DNA of 64,000 nt from Glandiceps talaboti (GCF_964340395.1 NC_135560.1:9325098-9389097), one strand, 5' to 3'; numbered from the stretch's first letter, positions 48,520-61,621 are shown. Numbers and translations are program-made. Notes: generated by a model from the letters alone, not told the origin.

Positions 48520-51329
48520 GAGCTAAGGAACGACTGACTCATAAAAATGTACATGTCAATCAAAACAAGAAAACAAGCTAAAAAAAAGACAAAAAAAATG
48601 AAAATTACAATTTCAAAAGAAAATATTACATTTTGCCATACACAGTGAGTGTAAGTTTGTACAACATTCGGTATTAATTTTGAGTGCAGTCTCAAGATTT
48701 CTAAATTTAGAAATAAATTAACATTCTGTTCTATGTAATATGATTTTCAAAAATTTAATGTAGTGTCGGAATGGCAAAAGATCATAACCAGTTTTCAGTT
48801 TGACGTGTGAAAAATGTCTAATATGTGACTGAAATTGGTTTAATTTGACATTCTACCGTATGATTTGAAATTATCCATTTTATAGCTGATGGGGTAGGAT
48901 CGGTGGACGTTGACATGGATAGCACAGCTGGTAGTGTATGCACCTGTGTTGAACTTTGTGACACATGTCGATTTCAATCAAACCTAGCTCAAATGTTAAA
49001 TACTGTAGTTCAGTATGTAAATCACTTTATTTTGTGACTATCATGAGAGTTTACTGAATGGCCATCATAATTCCCATAAAATTCAGATTATGAATTAGTA
49101 AGTTGAAATGTTAGCAGTATGTGTTCAATTAAGACTTTTTCTCTGTTTACTACACTGGAAATACAAGGATTTTGGAATATTGTATTTTGTGTATAAAAAT
49201 ATGAAAAATGGTGGTCCGAGTATTTTCTACAGATCTATTTTTCAGAATAAGTACGATACTTATATATGTTTCATTGATACATTTTCAGTACCTAGATTTC
49301 AATATAATTTTAGATTTTTTGAGTCTAACCTTTGATACGGATCTTGTTGCAGTTAATTTATCTCCTTAATATATCTACAGAACATAGACGGATACTTAAA
49401 GTAGGGTTTCAAAGGTCGCAGGAAAAAAAATTACATGAAAATTAAATAACAAGTTAAGAGATGTGTTATGATCATGGTATTGCAACTTTATACCTTGTAA
49501 ATTTAATTCAAGTATGTTTTTAATAAGTTATGAACATATTAATTTATTTTTACTGACAGTTTGCAATAACATGTTGACAGGATCATGTCAAACGGGCTTG
49601 GCTTTAGAATGGATATAAGCAACGAGATGAAATAGATAAAGGTGTACCCATGTTGCAGCTCACAATGTTACTTCAGTTTTAGTAATTTTGCATTATTCGA
49701 AGGTCAAAAGAGAGATTGTTTTACTTTTTTATTAGAAATAAGGTAGGAAATTACTGAATTCTCATGATGTTTGTCCGTGGCTTAGAAGTAGCGAAAACCA
49801 GCTAAAACTGGAATGAATTTTTCTGGATATTTTTGACATAGGTCCTGGTAATAAATGTTCCTTGACCTGCAGAAGTGCTTCTGGTCTGTAGCCTTGACAG
49901 TTTGAAATCTTCATGGCATCTGTTTCGCGGAAAACTAAAACACAGTTGTGGGTGGCAGGCTCCATAGTATCCACCAGCCATATACTGCTATGCATGGGTA
50001 GTGGACTGTCTCACAGTCTGCTGTTTTAGCTTTGCCACACAGCGCCCCCTTGAGGTTAACTTTTGAAAGTGTCCCAAAAGCCCCTTGTGGTCAATGACAA
50101 CAACATGCTCAGAATGATTTTCCAAAAATTTATTGATATTGATAATTATGACAGCTTTGAAATGATGTAACAGGAAGTTGTCATGATATGTGTAAAAAAA
50201 AATTGAATGATAAAGAAGGAAATAGAACACCTGTTTAGACAGTGTTGGTTTCCCACACAGGTGGAAAGATGGGTCATTGATTTGGAGGGGTCAGTGAACA
50301 AGGGTATAAATAGTTAAGACACTATCCATGACTTCAAATGTCAAGTTCTTTCTTCAAACCATGGATAGCCTAAGGGTGTATTTAGACTTGGTCCAAGAGT
50401 CATACATATTCTTTGCTCATATTACCAGTAATGTATGTTACTATTAAAAGAGAATAATTTTTTTAAACTTTTTTTTTCGGAGGGGGGGGGGGGGCATATC
50501 TTGAAAAGTTATTGTTAATTGTGGGTATGACAGTGACTATGTCTGGGTCCACATTGTTTGCTGTGCATTACATCTTGATAGCCGATCAATGAAAGTAACT
50601 ATAAACTTAAGTTATTTGTCCCTTGTGATTGGTAAAACAGACTGGAGAAGAATACACTAAGTTATATTGGATTACATGACAGACTGTGTAAAGTAAGAGG
50701 CTGTTGTTTCATCTGGTGTTCCTGTGTAGAATCCAAATACATTTTCCAGCTTTTTGACCTCGTAGCTGCAAGTAAGTGAAACTACGGTACTTCTCTCATG
50801 ATGTGAGCAGTGCAGGTATTGAAGCCTGACTGGAAAACGTGTCAACTTTTGACCTATGAAGAATAAAGAAACCTTTTTATTCATGGTCTGTCAGGCAGTA
50901 ACGAGGGCAATGAACCCTGTGGTACTTGAGTTGCGGCCTTATTAAAAACAAGCATTGTTTAATATCCAAAACAAGAAGTCTTTTCAGTGGACCATGAAAA
51001 CTGTTAACCTATTTTGTCCTGCTTTTGTCAAAGTTGAGATTAATTTGTGACCTTATTCAGCACAATGTGTTTGTGTTTCAGTGTTTCTGATGATTTTGAA
51101 CCAGGGGTATTAAACATAGAGTTAACCATAACAATAAAACATTGACCCATTTTCAAAGATTTCAGAACCCTGGAAGTATAGAACAATAAAGATTGTGATG
51201 TAATACATGTATGTATACACAAAATCTATATATAGTTCTGAAGGACCCTGGGTACAACTTTCCATTTAAAAATTTTGCGTTGGATAAAGGCTAACATTTA
51301 TTTTATCAACACAGTCTTTACATACAAAT
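48520..51329. other. Mostly non-coding DNA with a possible coding remnant
   Basis: On the - strand, 49762-50230 holds two overlapping open frames (50230 to 49988, then 49995 to 49762) whose codon use looks more protein-like than the surroundings. Examples are HVVVIDHKGLLGHFQKLTSRG and IWLVDTMEPATHNCVLVFRE. They overlap in different frames near 49990, as in a frameshifted pseudogene. I recognise no family. A GGGGGCGCTGTG word inside, common in repeats, argues for caution. Elsewhere nothing was found except a poly-G run near 50480. Confidence 0.2.
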
Positions 51330-51840
51330 GTCAGGTGTTGCCAAACATGTGTACCCTAACATCTGTGATTCTAATGACACATGTTGCCAAATGCAACTGT
51401 GTGTACCCTCTGATTCTAATGTTGCTTGCTTCCTTTTGTTTGGGTTACAAAATGAACTATGAACTACAAACTATGAAAGGTACAAAAAATGTATACAGCA
51501 TATATACATTTTGTACATGATACACATATTGGAGTCTGTGTTCTTCAGTTCTGCCATGGTGGGTACTCTAACGTCCCTAGCCCTAATATCACTTGTCTCC
51601 TGTGTAGTTTGTTTAGTATGTTTCAATTTTATAATAGATTATTAATATTGTTATTTTTTATTTTTTTAAATTTTTTCTTAATTTTTTGAAGAAAGACATC
51701 TAAAACAAGCAGGATAGGTACACAGGTACAAGACATGTGTATTGGGCCAAGTGCACTTCAGTTTTGCCATGGTGGGTAATCTAACATCTCTCATCGTAAA
51801 TGTAACTTAGTCACCTTATTGTTTGGGTTACAAAACAGGC
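51330..51840. repeat. Three degenerate copies of an older tandem duplication
   Basis: TTCAG(T)TTTGCCATGGTGGGTA then CTAAC(A/G)TC occurs near 51545 and 51758. TTGTTTGGGTTACAAAA occurs near 51435 and 51820, and TACCCTAACATCTGTGATTC near 51353. They are diverged and partly deleted. Confidence 0.5.
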
Positions 51841-52884
51841 AAGGATATACGTCTACATTGGGTCCAAAAATCTTGATGTATCTAATTTTCAAGGTTGTCT
51901 GCAATGATTTGTCAGTGATATCTTATTCATAATGATGCTATTTCATAAGTCATATGTACTAATTAAATTTGGGCAGTTTCTACATGTACTTACAAATTTT
52001 TATATTGTGACCGTTAGTGAGTAAACAAATGGTGCTTTTGAATGTTCATTGTACTATGGAGTACATTAGTGTCTTTGAGTTACATCAGCAGTACGTAACA
52101 ATTAGAATTGTTTGCATATTTCAATGTATACTTACACTAACATATAGTTTATTTTATGCATAGTATGGGCCACCAGCCCCAAATATGAATAATGAATATA
52201 CATTTCATGCCTGGCACAAATAGTTCCATAATGCATTGTATCGATGCAATATACTATGGTGAGCAAATCATAGTAAACTGCACAGTGTACACAAAAAGAT
52301 TTTCAATAAATATATGAACGGTTACAATTCATCTGTGACTTTACAAGTTTAAAGCATGATACAAAGTGAAAGCTAGATTCCTAGTATTTAGGTCATCCCA
52401 TTCGATTAAATTTATTTTGCTCCCGAAATTTAAAATTCAGGGGCCAGGCATTGATTCTAAACAATCTTGCCCAAAGAGTTAACTTTCTTGGTTGTATAAT
52501 ATGGCACATTAGTGTCCACAGGAAATATGGTGACCTCTAAACAGAGGAGAAATATGAAAAGTGAGTTATATACAGACAACATAAATAGATATCCTGTGTA
52601 GTTTTGTACATGTAGGTATACTTGTGGGTTTTCATGTACCAGTAACAATTGTTAAATTTAGAATTATTAGTCAGGCCATTAAATTTGTTGTTATCAGACA
52701 GGAAGTACATGTACATGTAAGTCATTAGATATTCCTTTGGGTATGTGATTGTGGTTTGATAACTGGATTGGAAGACATGCAGGTGAGACAAACTCTAGAA
52801 TATGTAAGAAAAATTGGAATTCCCTACTAATTTCATATGTGATGTTTATTTTATCTCTAATACCTATCTATTAACTACGTATAT

Positions 52885-53620
52885 ATGTCTATCTGTCCAT
52901 CCATCCATCCATACATACATACATACATACATTCATTCATACGTCCCTCCGTCCGTCCGTCCGTCCGTCCGTCCGTCCGTCCGTCGTCCGTCCGTCCGTC
53001 CGTCCGTCCGTCCGTCCGTACGTACGTCCGTCCGTCCGTCCGTCCATCCATCCATACATACATACATACATACATACATACATGTACATACATACATACA
53101 TACATACATACATACATACATACATACATACATACATACATTTGTACAGACAGACAGACAGACAGACATATACATACATGCGTACGTACGTACGTACGTA
53201 CGTACGTACATACATACATACATACATACATACATACATTCATTCATTCATTCATACATACATACATACATACATACATACATACATACATACATACATA
53301 CATACATACATACATACATACATACATACATACATACATACATACATACATACATCCATCCATACGTACACACACACACACACACACACACATACATACA
53401 TACATACATACATACATGTGCATACATACATACATACATACATACATACATACATTTGTACAGACAGACAGACATATACATACATGCGTACGTACGTACG
53501 TACGTACGTACGTACGTACGTACATACATACATACATACATACATACATACATACATACATACATGTACATACATACATACATACATATGTACATGCATC
53601 CATTCATCCACCCACCCATT
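52885..53620. repeat. Large mosaic tetranucleotide array (CATA/CATC/CGTC/CGTA/CAGA)
   Basis: Blocks of CATC, CATA, CGTC, CATA, CAGA, CGTA, CATA, CATT, CATA and CACA follow one another. The block order CATA, TTTGTA, CAGA, TATACATACATG, CGTA, CATA occurs twice (near 53140-53230 and 53450-53530), so a segment of about 310 bp has been duplicated. Many overlapping long open frames on both strands come only from the array. Confidence 0.97.
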
Positions 53621-53989
53621 TTCTATATATACCTATCACTTTGCCATATCAGTCGCATAATCAATAAAAGTATAAGTAGAAATGTATGAAATCTAATGAC
53701 AGGATATCTGAAGGCAAAGACAGGAAATATTGGACTCGTAATTATCCGATCAATATCAATTTGTGTATGACCCAAATATGGAATTCATGTAATAAAATAT
53801 ACATGCAGAATCTCTTAGCCCACTGTAGTCATGACTTGAGATGTCAGCGTGGTACTGAATAGTGTTATGTACAAATTTTACAAGACATGTCTGGCAGTAG
53901 TGAAAGCATGTACATGTACATGTAAGCTACGAGTGAGGTCTTCAAATCCATATTGAGTGATTCTATAAAGGTTTATGTGTTAGAATATG

Positions 53990-54040
53990 TTGACCTCCTT
54001 GTTCTATTTTGACCTTCTAGCATGAGGTACAGAGTACTGC
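53990..54040 (+). repeat. Dispersed repeat fragment shared with 36926-36976
   Basis: See the partner copy: TTGTTCTATTTTGACC and TCTAGCATGA are the best-conserved blocks. Confidence 0.5.
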
Positions 54041-54725
54041 TGTGTGTCAGTGGGTACACTGTAGTAGGCAACACTGCTATGCTGATGCCTAAAGCCAGCA
54101 ACACAATAACCAAGTTGTGTCAGAACTGACTCCAAAATGACATCAACACACAGCTTTCGAGAATATTCTCCAGAAATCATGAATGAAGTAAAATTATAAA
54201 AAATACATGTACTCTGCAAAATTTTCCAACTTACAAAAATGATGTAATTTCCTTCACTCCAGTGTTTCCTTGTACATAGAACTTGGTCATATTGACCTAT
54301 AGAAAAAAACACCTGAAATTGTATTCAATTTAATTGAATTTTAACCTGAAGTGGTTCAATTTACACTACTTATTTCACGATCAATTGTCCAATTTCATCT
54401 GAAAAAGAAGTGCGACGATATAAAATATCACCTCAAACATTATACACCATTGCCACAGGTTGGCAAGTTATAGTTTGATCGATATTAGTTACCTATTCCA
54501 TAGCGGAGATGATGTGGTTGACATTTAAAAAAAGTCTTTTTACCGATAGTAATATTGCAGTAATCCATCCTATATAGCTTTGTATTTGTTTTGCATTACT
54601 GTTTTTCATGACAGGGAACTGGGTTACATGTTCAAAACACCTAGAATTTCAAATCTGACATTTGCACACAAGTGACATTGAAATAAATCCATCAGATAAA
54701 AACACTTTCAGGTCAGAACTGGTTC

Positions 54726-55377
54726 ACTGACTTTTGATTGTATTTGAAATCTGTGACTTTTGATTGTATTTGAAATCTGTGACTTTTCCATCACATTTGA
54801 AATCTGTGACTTTTCCATTGCATTTGAAATCTGACTTTTCCGTGGCATTTGAAATCTGTGACTTTACCATTGTATTTGAAATCTGTGACTTTACTATTGT
54901 ATTTGAAATCTGTGACTTTACCATTGTATTTGAAATCTGTGACTTTACCATTGTATTTGAAATCTGTGACTTTTCCATCGCATTTGAAAACTGTGACTTT
55001 TCCATCACATTTGAAATCTGTGACTTTACCATTGTATTTGAAATCTGTGACTTTACCATTGTATTTGAAATCTGTGACTTTTCCATTGTATTTGAAATCT
55101 TTGACTTTTCCATTACATTGTATTTGAAATCTTTGACTTTTCCATTACATTGTATTTGAAATCTGTGACTTTTCCATTGCATTTTAAATCTGTGACTTTT
55201 CCATTGCATTAGAAATGTGACTTTTCCATTGCATTTGAAATCTGTGACTTTTCCGTGGCATTTGAAATCTGTGACTTTACCATTGTATTTGAAATCTGTG
55301 ACTTTTCCATGGCATTTGAAATCTGTGACTTTTCCGTGGCATTGGAAATCTGTGACTTTTCCGTGGCATTGGAAATC
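54726..55377. repeat. 27-bp minisatellite, about 24 units
   Basis: The unit TTTGAAATCTGTGACTTT is followed by a variable CCATTGTA / CCATCACA / CCGTGGCA part. As 27 is a multiple of 3, both strands stay open for long stretches (252 codons on -, 131 on +). The - strand peptide is a KSQISN(T/V)M or KVTDFK(C/Y)(H/N)G repeat. No splice or start context supports translation. Confidence 0.93.
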
Positions 55378-55774
55378 TACATAATTTGATTGTGAAAACG
55401 CTGTCGTCCTTCTCCATATTTTTTCATTCCATATTGTCCCTGTATTATCTCTAAATATAAATAATCTATGTACAGTAAGCATAATCTAAAGAGGTACATC
55501 ATTTATATAAACACATGGTGGTGAATAGGTATAAGAATATAGATAGCATATCATGAATTACATGCATGAGCCAAGTTCAACAAAAAATATGGAATATATC
55601 ATTTGATGTCATGACAACACACGTCTATTTCAAGACAATCCCTATCTACACCACTAGTTCTCCTGTGATCAACATATGAGTCAAAACATTCAAAATTGCC
55701 ATTACTTTCCCCGATTTTCATTGATATTACTGACACTGGTATAATTCAGTTATTCTCCAATATATTTCTTCATT

Positions 55775-55875
55775 CAGCCAGAAAATCCTCGTGACCTAAG
55801 GGGTCTTTTTCAGTCCGAGTCTAGCGACTTGTAGTGACAAAAGACCCCTTAGGTCACTGGTATTTTTCTTGGCTG
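55775..55875. mobile_element. 101-bp hairpin element
   Basis: CAGCCAGAAAATC .. GTGACCTAAGGGGTCTTTT at the left is mirrored by AAAAGACCCCTTAGGTCAC .. TTTTTCTTGGCTG at the right; the inner 19 bases match perfectly. It may be a tiny MITE or a structured RNA precursor. Confidence 0.65.
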
Positions 55876-56438
55876 AGCAAAGAAAAATATTAGGAGTAAC
55901 ATCTAAGTATTTCTCTGTAGTTTTGGTTCTTACTTCCTACCTATTTATGAAATACACTGTTGAGGTATGTATGATAGGCAAGTTATCAAATTTGATTTGT
56001 TTCCCTATTGAAATGTACAAACATCTGTAAACATATACTTATGCAGGTTGTCTGTAACTACTTGTAGTATTTCCGTACAGATGGTTGATCCAGTCTCCAC
56101 ACAGTACCAGCAATTATTCAAAGACATGTACTTCTGTTAATTTGGGAGACTAAACTATTTTTCAGTATAGCTTTGACGGACCAGGTATTTTGAAATGCAC
56201 ACAAATTACACAAAACAAATTGGGACCTTTAATACATATTTTCTGTAATTACAAATAAATTTAAAAGTTTGTACTGCGCCAACAAAATACTTAGATAATT
56301 CTAAGATTTCAACCGTCAGTCCTCAGGTCTTTTTCAAGGATGTGAAGTTTTCTGTATTGTTGTGTTGTCTGGACTGGCTCATTAAAAAAAAACATATCAG
56401 CCCATTGACGTACAATGTAGAGGATCTATGCTTTTACA

Positions 56439-58511
56439 GGAAAACAACTTTTAAATGAGATTCTGTTCATAATATCACCAAGAAACCATACATTTTAATA
56501 TTAATAAAAACTTTAAATGAAATTCTGTCTATAATATTACCATGAAACCATACATTTTAATATTAATAAAAACTTTAAATGAAATTCTGTCTATAATATT
56601 ACCATGAAACCATACATTTTAATATTAATAAAAACTTTAAATGAAATTCTGTCTATAATATTACCATGAAACCATACATTTTAATATTAATAAAAACTTT
56701 AAATGAAATTCTGTCTATAATATTACCATGAAACCATACATTTTAATATTAATAAAAACTTTAAATGAAATTCTGTCTATAATATTACCATGAAACCATA
56801 CATTTTAATATTAATAAAAACAACTTTTAAATGAGATTCTGTTCCTAATATTACCATGAAACCATACATTTTAATATTAATAAAAACAACTTTTAAATGA
56901 GATTCTGTCTATAATATCACCAAGAAACCATACATTTTAATATTAATAAAAACAACTTTAAATGAAATTCTGTCTATAATATCACCAAGAAACCATACAT
57001 TTTAATATTAATAAAAACAACTTTAAATGAAATTCTGTCTATAATATCACCAAGAAACCATACATTTTAATATTAATAAAAACAACTTTTAAATGAAATG
57101 CTGTCTATAATATCACCAAGAAACCATACATTTTAATATTAATAAAAACAACTTTTAAATGAAATGCTGTCTATAATATTACCATGAAACCATACATTTT
57201 AATATTAATAAAACAACTTTTAAATGAAATGCTGTCTATAATATTACCATGAAACCATACATTTTAATATTAATAAAAACAACTTTTAAATGAAATGCTG
57301 TCTATAATATTACCATGAAACCATACATTTTAATATTAATAAAAACAACTTTTAAATGAAATGCTGTCTATAATATTACCATGAAACCATACATTTTAAT
57401 ATTAATAAAAACAACTTTTAAATGAAATGCTGTCTATAATATTACCATGAAACCATACATTTTAATATTAATAAAAACAACTTTTAAATGAAATGCTGTC
57501 TATAATATTACCATGAAACCATACATTTTAATATTAATAAAAACAACTTTTAAATGAAATGCTGTCTATAATATTACCATGAAACCATACATTTTAATAT
57601 TAATAAAAACAACTTTAAATGAAATTCTGTCTATAATATTACCATGAAACCATACATTTTAATATTAATAAAAACAACTTTTAAATGAAATGCTGTCTAT
57701 AATATTACCATGAAACCATACATTTTATCATTGATAAAAACTTTAAATGAGATTCTGTCTATAATATTAACATGAAACCATACATTTTAATATTAATAAA
57801 AACAACTTTTAAATGAAATTCTGTCTATAATATTAACATGAAACCACACATTTTAATATTAATAAAAACAACTTTTAAATGAAATGCTGTCTATAATATT
57901 ACCATGAAACCATACATTTTAATATTAATAAAAACAACTTTTAAATGAAATGCTGTCTATAATATTAACATGAAACCACACATTTTATCATTGATAAAAA
58001 CTTTAAATGAGATTCTGTCTATATAATATTACCATGAAACCATACATTTTAATATTAATAAAAACAACTTTTAAATGAAATGCTGTCTATAATATTACCA
58101 TGAAACCATACATTTTAATATTAATAAAAACAACTTTAAATGAAATGCTGTCTATAATATTACCATGAAACCATACATTTTAATATTAATAAAAACAACT
58201 TTTAAATGAAATGCTGTCTATAATATTACCATGAAACCATACATTTTAATATTAATAAAAACAACTTTTAAATGAAATGCTGTCTATAATATTAACATGA
58301 AACCACACATTTTATCATTGATAAAAACTTTAAATGAGATTCTGTCTATATAATATTACCATGAAACCATACATTTTAATATTAATAAAAACAACTTTTA
58401 AATGAAATTATGTTCATAATATCACCATGAAACCACACATTTTAACATTGATAAAAACTTTAAATGAAATTCTGTTCAAATCACCATGAAATCATACATT
58501 TTGATATTGAT
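56439..58511. repeat. 2-kb AT-rich satellite, about 32 units of 62-66 bp, higher-order organised
   Basis: The unit carries CATGAAACCATACATTTTAA, TATTAATAAAAAC and AAATGAAAT(T/G)CTGTCTATAA. A 62-bp form (AAAAACTTTAAATGAAATTC) fills the left part. A 66-bp form (AACAACTTTTAAATGAAATG) fills the centre. Variant units with CATTTTATCATTGATAAAAA recur at 57721, 57981 and 58308, spaced 260 and 327 bp (four and five units). No gene is inside. Confidence 0.96.
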
Positions 58512-58613
58512 GTTTACAAAACGATTGTAATACGACATGTGATCATGGAATTCATTCAAACTTGTTTAGTATATGTAATACTGAAAGATTCATTAATTTC
58601 TGTGTGCCTTTAT

Positions 58614-59045
58614 AGAGGAACATCACTCTCGGAAATAAAGTTATTTTCATAAACTTTGGTTCTGGAGAGTCATATCATGATTTCACATCACATAATTTTT
58701 GCTCAGTTGCCAAGAAACACCAAATTGAAACTCCTTTACACCTATATCATTCTTTCCGTGATACACCATTGCATTATGGGTCTTAGCAGACATGATTATT
58801 CATTGGATGCACACTGAATATTCATTAGATGAACACTGAATATTCATTACATGAACACTGAATATTCATGACCCCTAAGAGCTTACTTCCTTCAGATAAA
58901 TAGTCATAGTCATAGAGAAATAGAGTTGAAAAAAATCATGTTTCTTGGCAACTGAATGAAAAGTATGTGATGTGAAAGCCTAAAGTGACTTTCCAGAACC
59001 CAAAGTTTATGAAAATGCCTGTATTTCCTGGAGTGGTCGTCCCTT
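58614..59045. mobile_element. MITE family B, copy 3, complete
   Basis: The left end AGAGGAACATCACTCTCGG .. GTTCTGGAGAGTCAT is mirrored by GTGACTTTCCAGAACC .. ATTTCCTGGAGTGGTCGTCC at the right. The right end abuts TTAA (59046-59049); the left abuts TTAT (58610-58613). Together with TTAA beside copy 1, this hints at TTAA targeting. Inside, GAACACTGAATATTCATTA(G/C)AT is tandemly repeated three times. It lies about 100 bp from the end of the 2-kb satellite. Confidence 0.8.
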
Positions 59046-59814
59046 TTAACCATTCACCAAACCAGTAGCAAGTCACCGTGTTTACAGGAATGTAATCAAC
59101 ATTGTATCAGCTAGTCTAGAGTATAAACAGGACGTGTGTTTGTAACACCAGTATTAAAAGAGGAGAAATGATGAGTGACAACTGGACTTTAGTAAAGCAA
59201 TATACTAGTCAGATTTAGCAACGAATGAGTAAGAATACTAGTAGCCCAAGCAATGTGACAACAGGGTGTTTATAAAACTAGTCAACAGGACAGCGTGGAT
59301 TCCAGACTGTGCTGCTATAATTGAGTCTGCTACTTTACAGAAATAGCCTTGGCAGTAAACTGTGGGACATCTTCTTGATTGCCTAAATGAAATCTAGAAA
59401 AATCTTGTTGTGTGCGGGAAGAAGAAATTACCTCAACAGTCAAATTGCTGTCCTTCCAGTGAAAATGACTTCCAACATGCATGTAGTGTTACATGGAACA
59501 TTAAGCACTGGATTGTGCTTCTAGGTTCAAATTAAATCAAAATGGTTGCTATGGGAGACAGGTTTGTAATTATAGTCCAGTTGAGCCAGTAACAGTTTAT
59601 TCTATTAGGACTGGTAGAATGTATCTCTGTATTAAAAGTACAGTGCCATGCTATGTACAGTGTACTAGGAATGCTTTGTTTCTGATACTGTCAAATAGAA
59701 CAAACAGTTGTTATGATTGTGTACGGTCAATTCACTCTCCTTTTGTTCTATCATTCTCTTAATTTTCATGTAATTCATAACAGAATTGAAGCAATTATGG
59801 GGGGGGGATAGGTA

Positions 59815-59921
59815 GGTACATACGTACGTACATACATACATACATACATACATACATACATACATACATACATACATACATACATACATACATACATACA
59901 TACATACATACATACATACAT

Positions 59922-59990
<69 letters not shown>

Positions 59991-60004
59991 TACATACATA
60001 CATA
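59815..60004. repeat. (CATA)n / (CA)n microsatellite
   Basis: CGTA then a long CATA block, a CA block and CATA again. Long Tyr/Val/Cys/Met frames are artefacts. Confidence 0.97.
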
Positions 60005-60762
60005 CTAATTTCACAGATCCTTTGATGTGTGTTTTGAAATAGTTACCTATATGTCAATACTATGCCTTACAAATACATTTCATGCTTTCCAAAACATTAT
60101 ATGTCTTCAGCCTGACGGAAGATAAAAGGTCATTTGATTTTGATCGGTATTTTAGCAAGCGAGAAATATTTGCTTTCACTTTTTTGTTTATTTTTAAGCA
60201 GGATAAAAGATCATTTGAGCAAAATAGCATTGGTGTCAATAGTTCATTCTGTGTTAACAACCTAAGGTTAAAAGTGTTGGTTTGATTCCAATTGTTATAC
60301 CAAGCACTATAGCTGGATTTTATGAAGAAACAAACAAATTTCATATTTTCTGATCTTCAATCATTGCAATAATAATATAACACATTGTTTTAATCATAAT
60401 TCCCATATTCGTTTGTCTATTTTTTGCTCAATATTATTTTTCAAAGGATATATATTCATTGAAGATGATTATGAGTAATGTGTTTGTGTATGGAAAGTTC
60501 ATTAGTTTATAATCTGTATCCTTCTATAAGCAGATTGAGTTACGGATATATGTATGCTATCTCTTGTAGAAATATATAGGATAAAAAATGTGGCCGCCAT
60601 TCTTTTTGTTTTTGTATATCACCACTAAGTGTAATGTTAGATTCTAGTTTATGTATTTATGTGATTTTATTCTCTGTGAAAGTAAGTTTTGAACAACCCA
60701 GGAAGGTTTCAAGTTGGTAAATATATTAGGTCAGTAAGGGGCGAGATCACTAGTTAAATGTA

Positions 60763-61222
60763 GAATAAAAAACTAAATTCTGTCGAGACGTGGGTGAAAA
60801 TTTGGGATTTGCTTCCAAGTATTTTTTTTGACTCTGTGAGTAGGAATTTCATTACTATATTCTTTTAGTTGTAGGCCTTGGAAACACCCCTCCTTCTTTT
60901 ATCGTAATTGGCCAGAATTGATAATTGTTTTGGACAGCACAATTTCATACCTATAGTAGTATGTAGTGCTATGAATACAAAGATAGTATGTAATGTGCAA
61001 AAAATCCTCTTTTATTGACACTTTCATGAATTTTAGTGCCATGCATTTTAATATAGCGAAAATTCTTTGATTTCTCAATTTGATGACATTTGTTAAAGGT
61101 AAAGAAATATTAGTATTTAGGGGTACAAAACAGATTCCATTAAAAATTGTTTTTGTCTTTTGAGGACTAAAATGGTTCAAACCCCCTTTCCCCCCAAACT
61201 AACAGAATTTAGTTTTTTATCC
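60763..61222. mobile_element. 460-bp element with 21-bp inverted ends
   Basis: AATAAAAAACTAAATTCTGT at the left is matched by ACAGAATTTAGTTTTTTATC at the right, with one mismatch at the next outer position. Little further pairing occurs inside and no clear target duplication was seen. Two separate short inverted sequences by chance are possible but unlikely at this length. Confidence 0.5.
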
Positions 61223-61492
61223 TTCACAGAACTTTTCATCTGTAAATGTTCCTCATAACCTGTTTGTCTCTGAGTCATTCCAAAGGTGAAACTGTTTTCT
61301 ATCGGACGGAAATGTAAATTAGTAGATGCGTAGAATGACAAATATTCAATAATATTTTGATGAAAACAGATAAAGTGAAAACCAGATGATCTTGGGAAAT
61401 GATTCCAGTTCATATTCTGTATGTGAATAATTTGTACCAGGGTGTGGTATAAGAATTGCTCAGTTGTGAAACAAAGTCTTTTCATGCATAAT

Positions 61493-61621
61493 TTATTTTT
61501 ATTGTATAATTATTCAAATATTTTTTTTGTTCTGTTGAGGAAAAAAGGAATGTTATAATAACATTCCTTTTTTCCTCAGAACAAAAAAAAATATTTGAAT
61601 AATTATACAATAAAAATAATA
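61493..61621. repeat. Near-perfect palindrome of about 128 bp
   Basis: Arms of about 62 bases, TTATTTTTATTGTATAATTA ... GAGGAAAAAAGGAATGTTA and its inverse, differ only by a 3-base gap (GTTCTGTTGAGG against GTTCTGAGG) and one T in a run. The spacer is only 3 bases (TAA). It would extrude as a long cruciform or fold into an RNA hairpin. Confidence 0.9.

Noticed and set aside
52814-53689. 291-codon open frame, the longest in the window
   Set aside because: Entirely the CATA/CGTC tetranucleotide array, with several equally long frames on both strands.
54724-55482. Repeat-containing protein gene on the minus strand
   Set aside because: The frame is kept open by the 27-bp unit; the opposite strand is also open and there is no promoter or splice evidence.
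56439-58511. CRISPR-like array
   Set aside because: Units are contiguous variants of one sequence without unique spacers, in an animal genome; it is a satellite.
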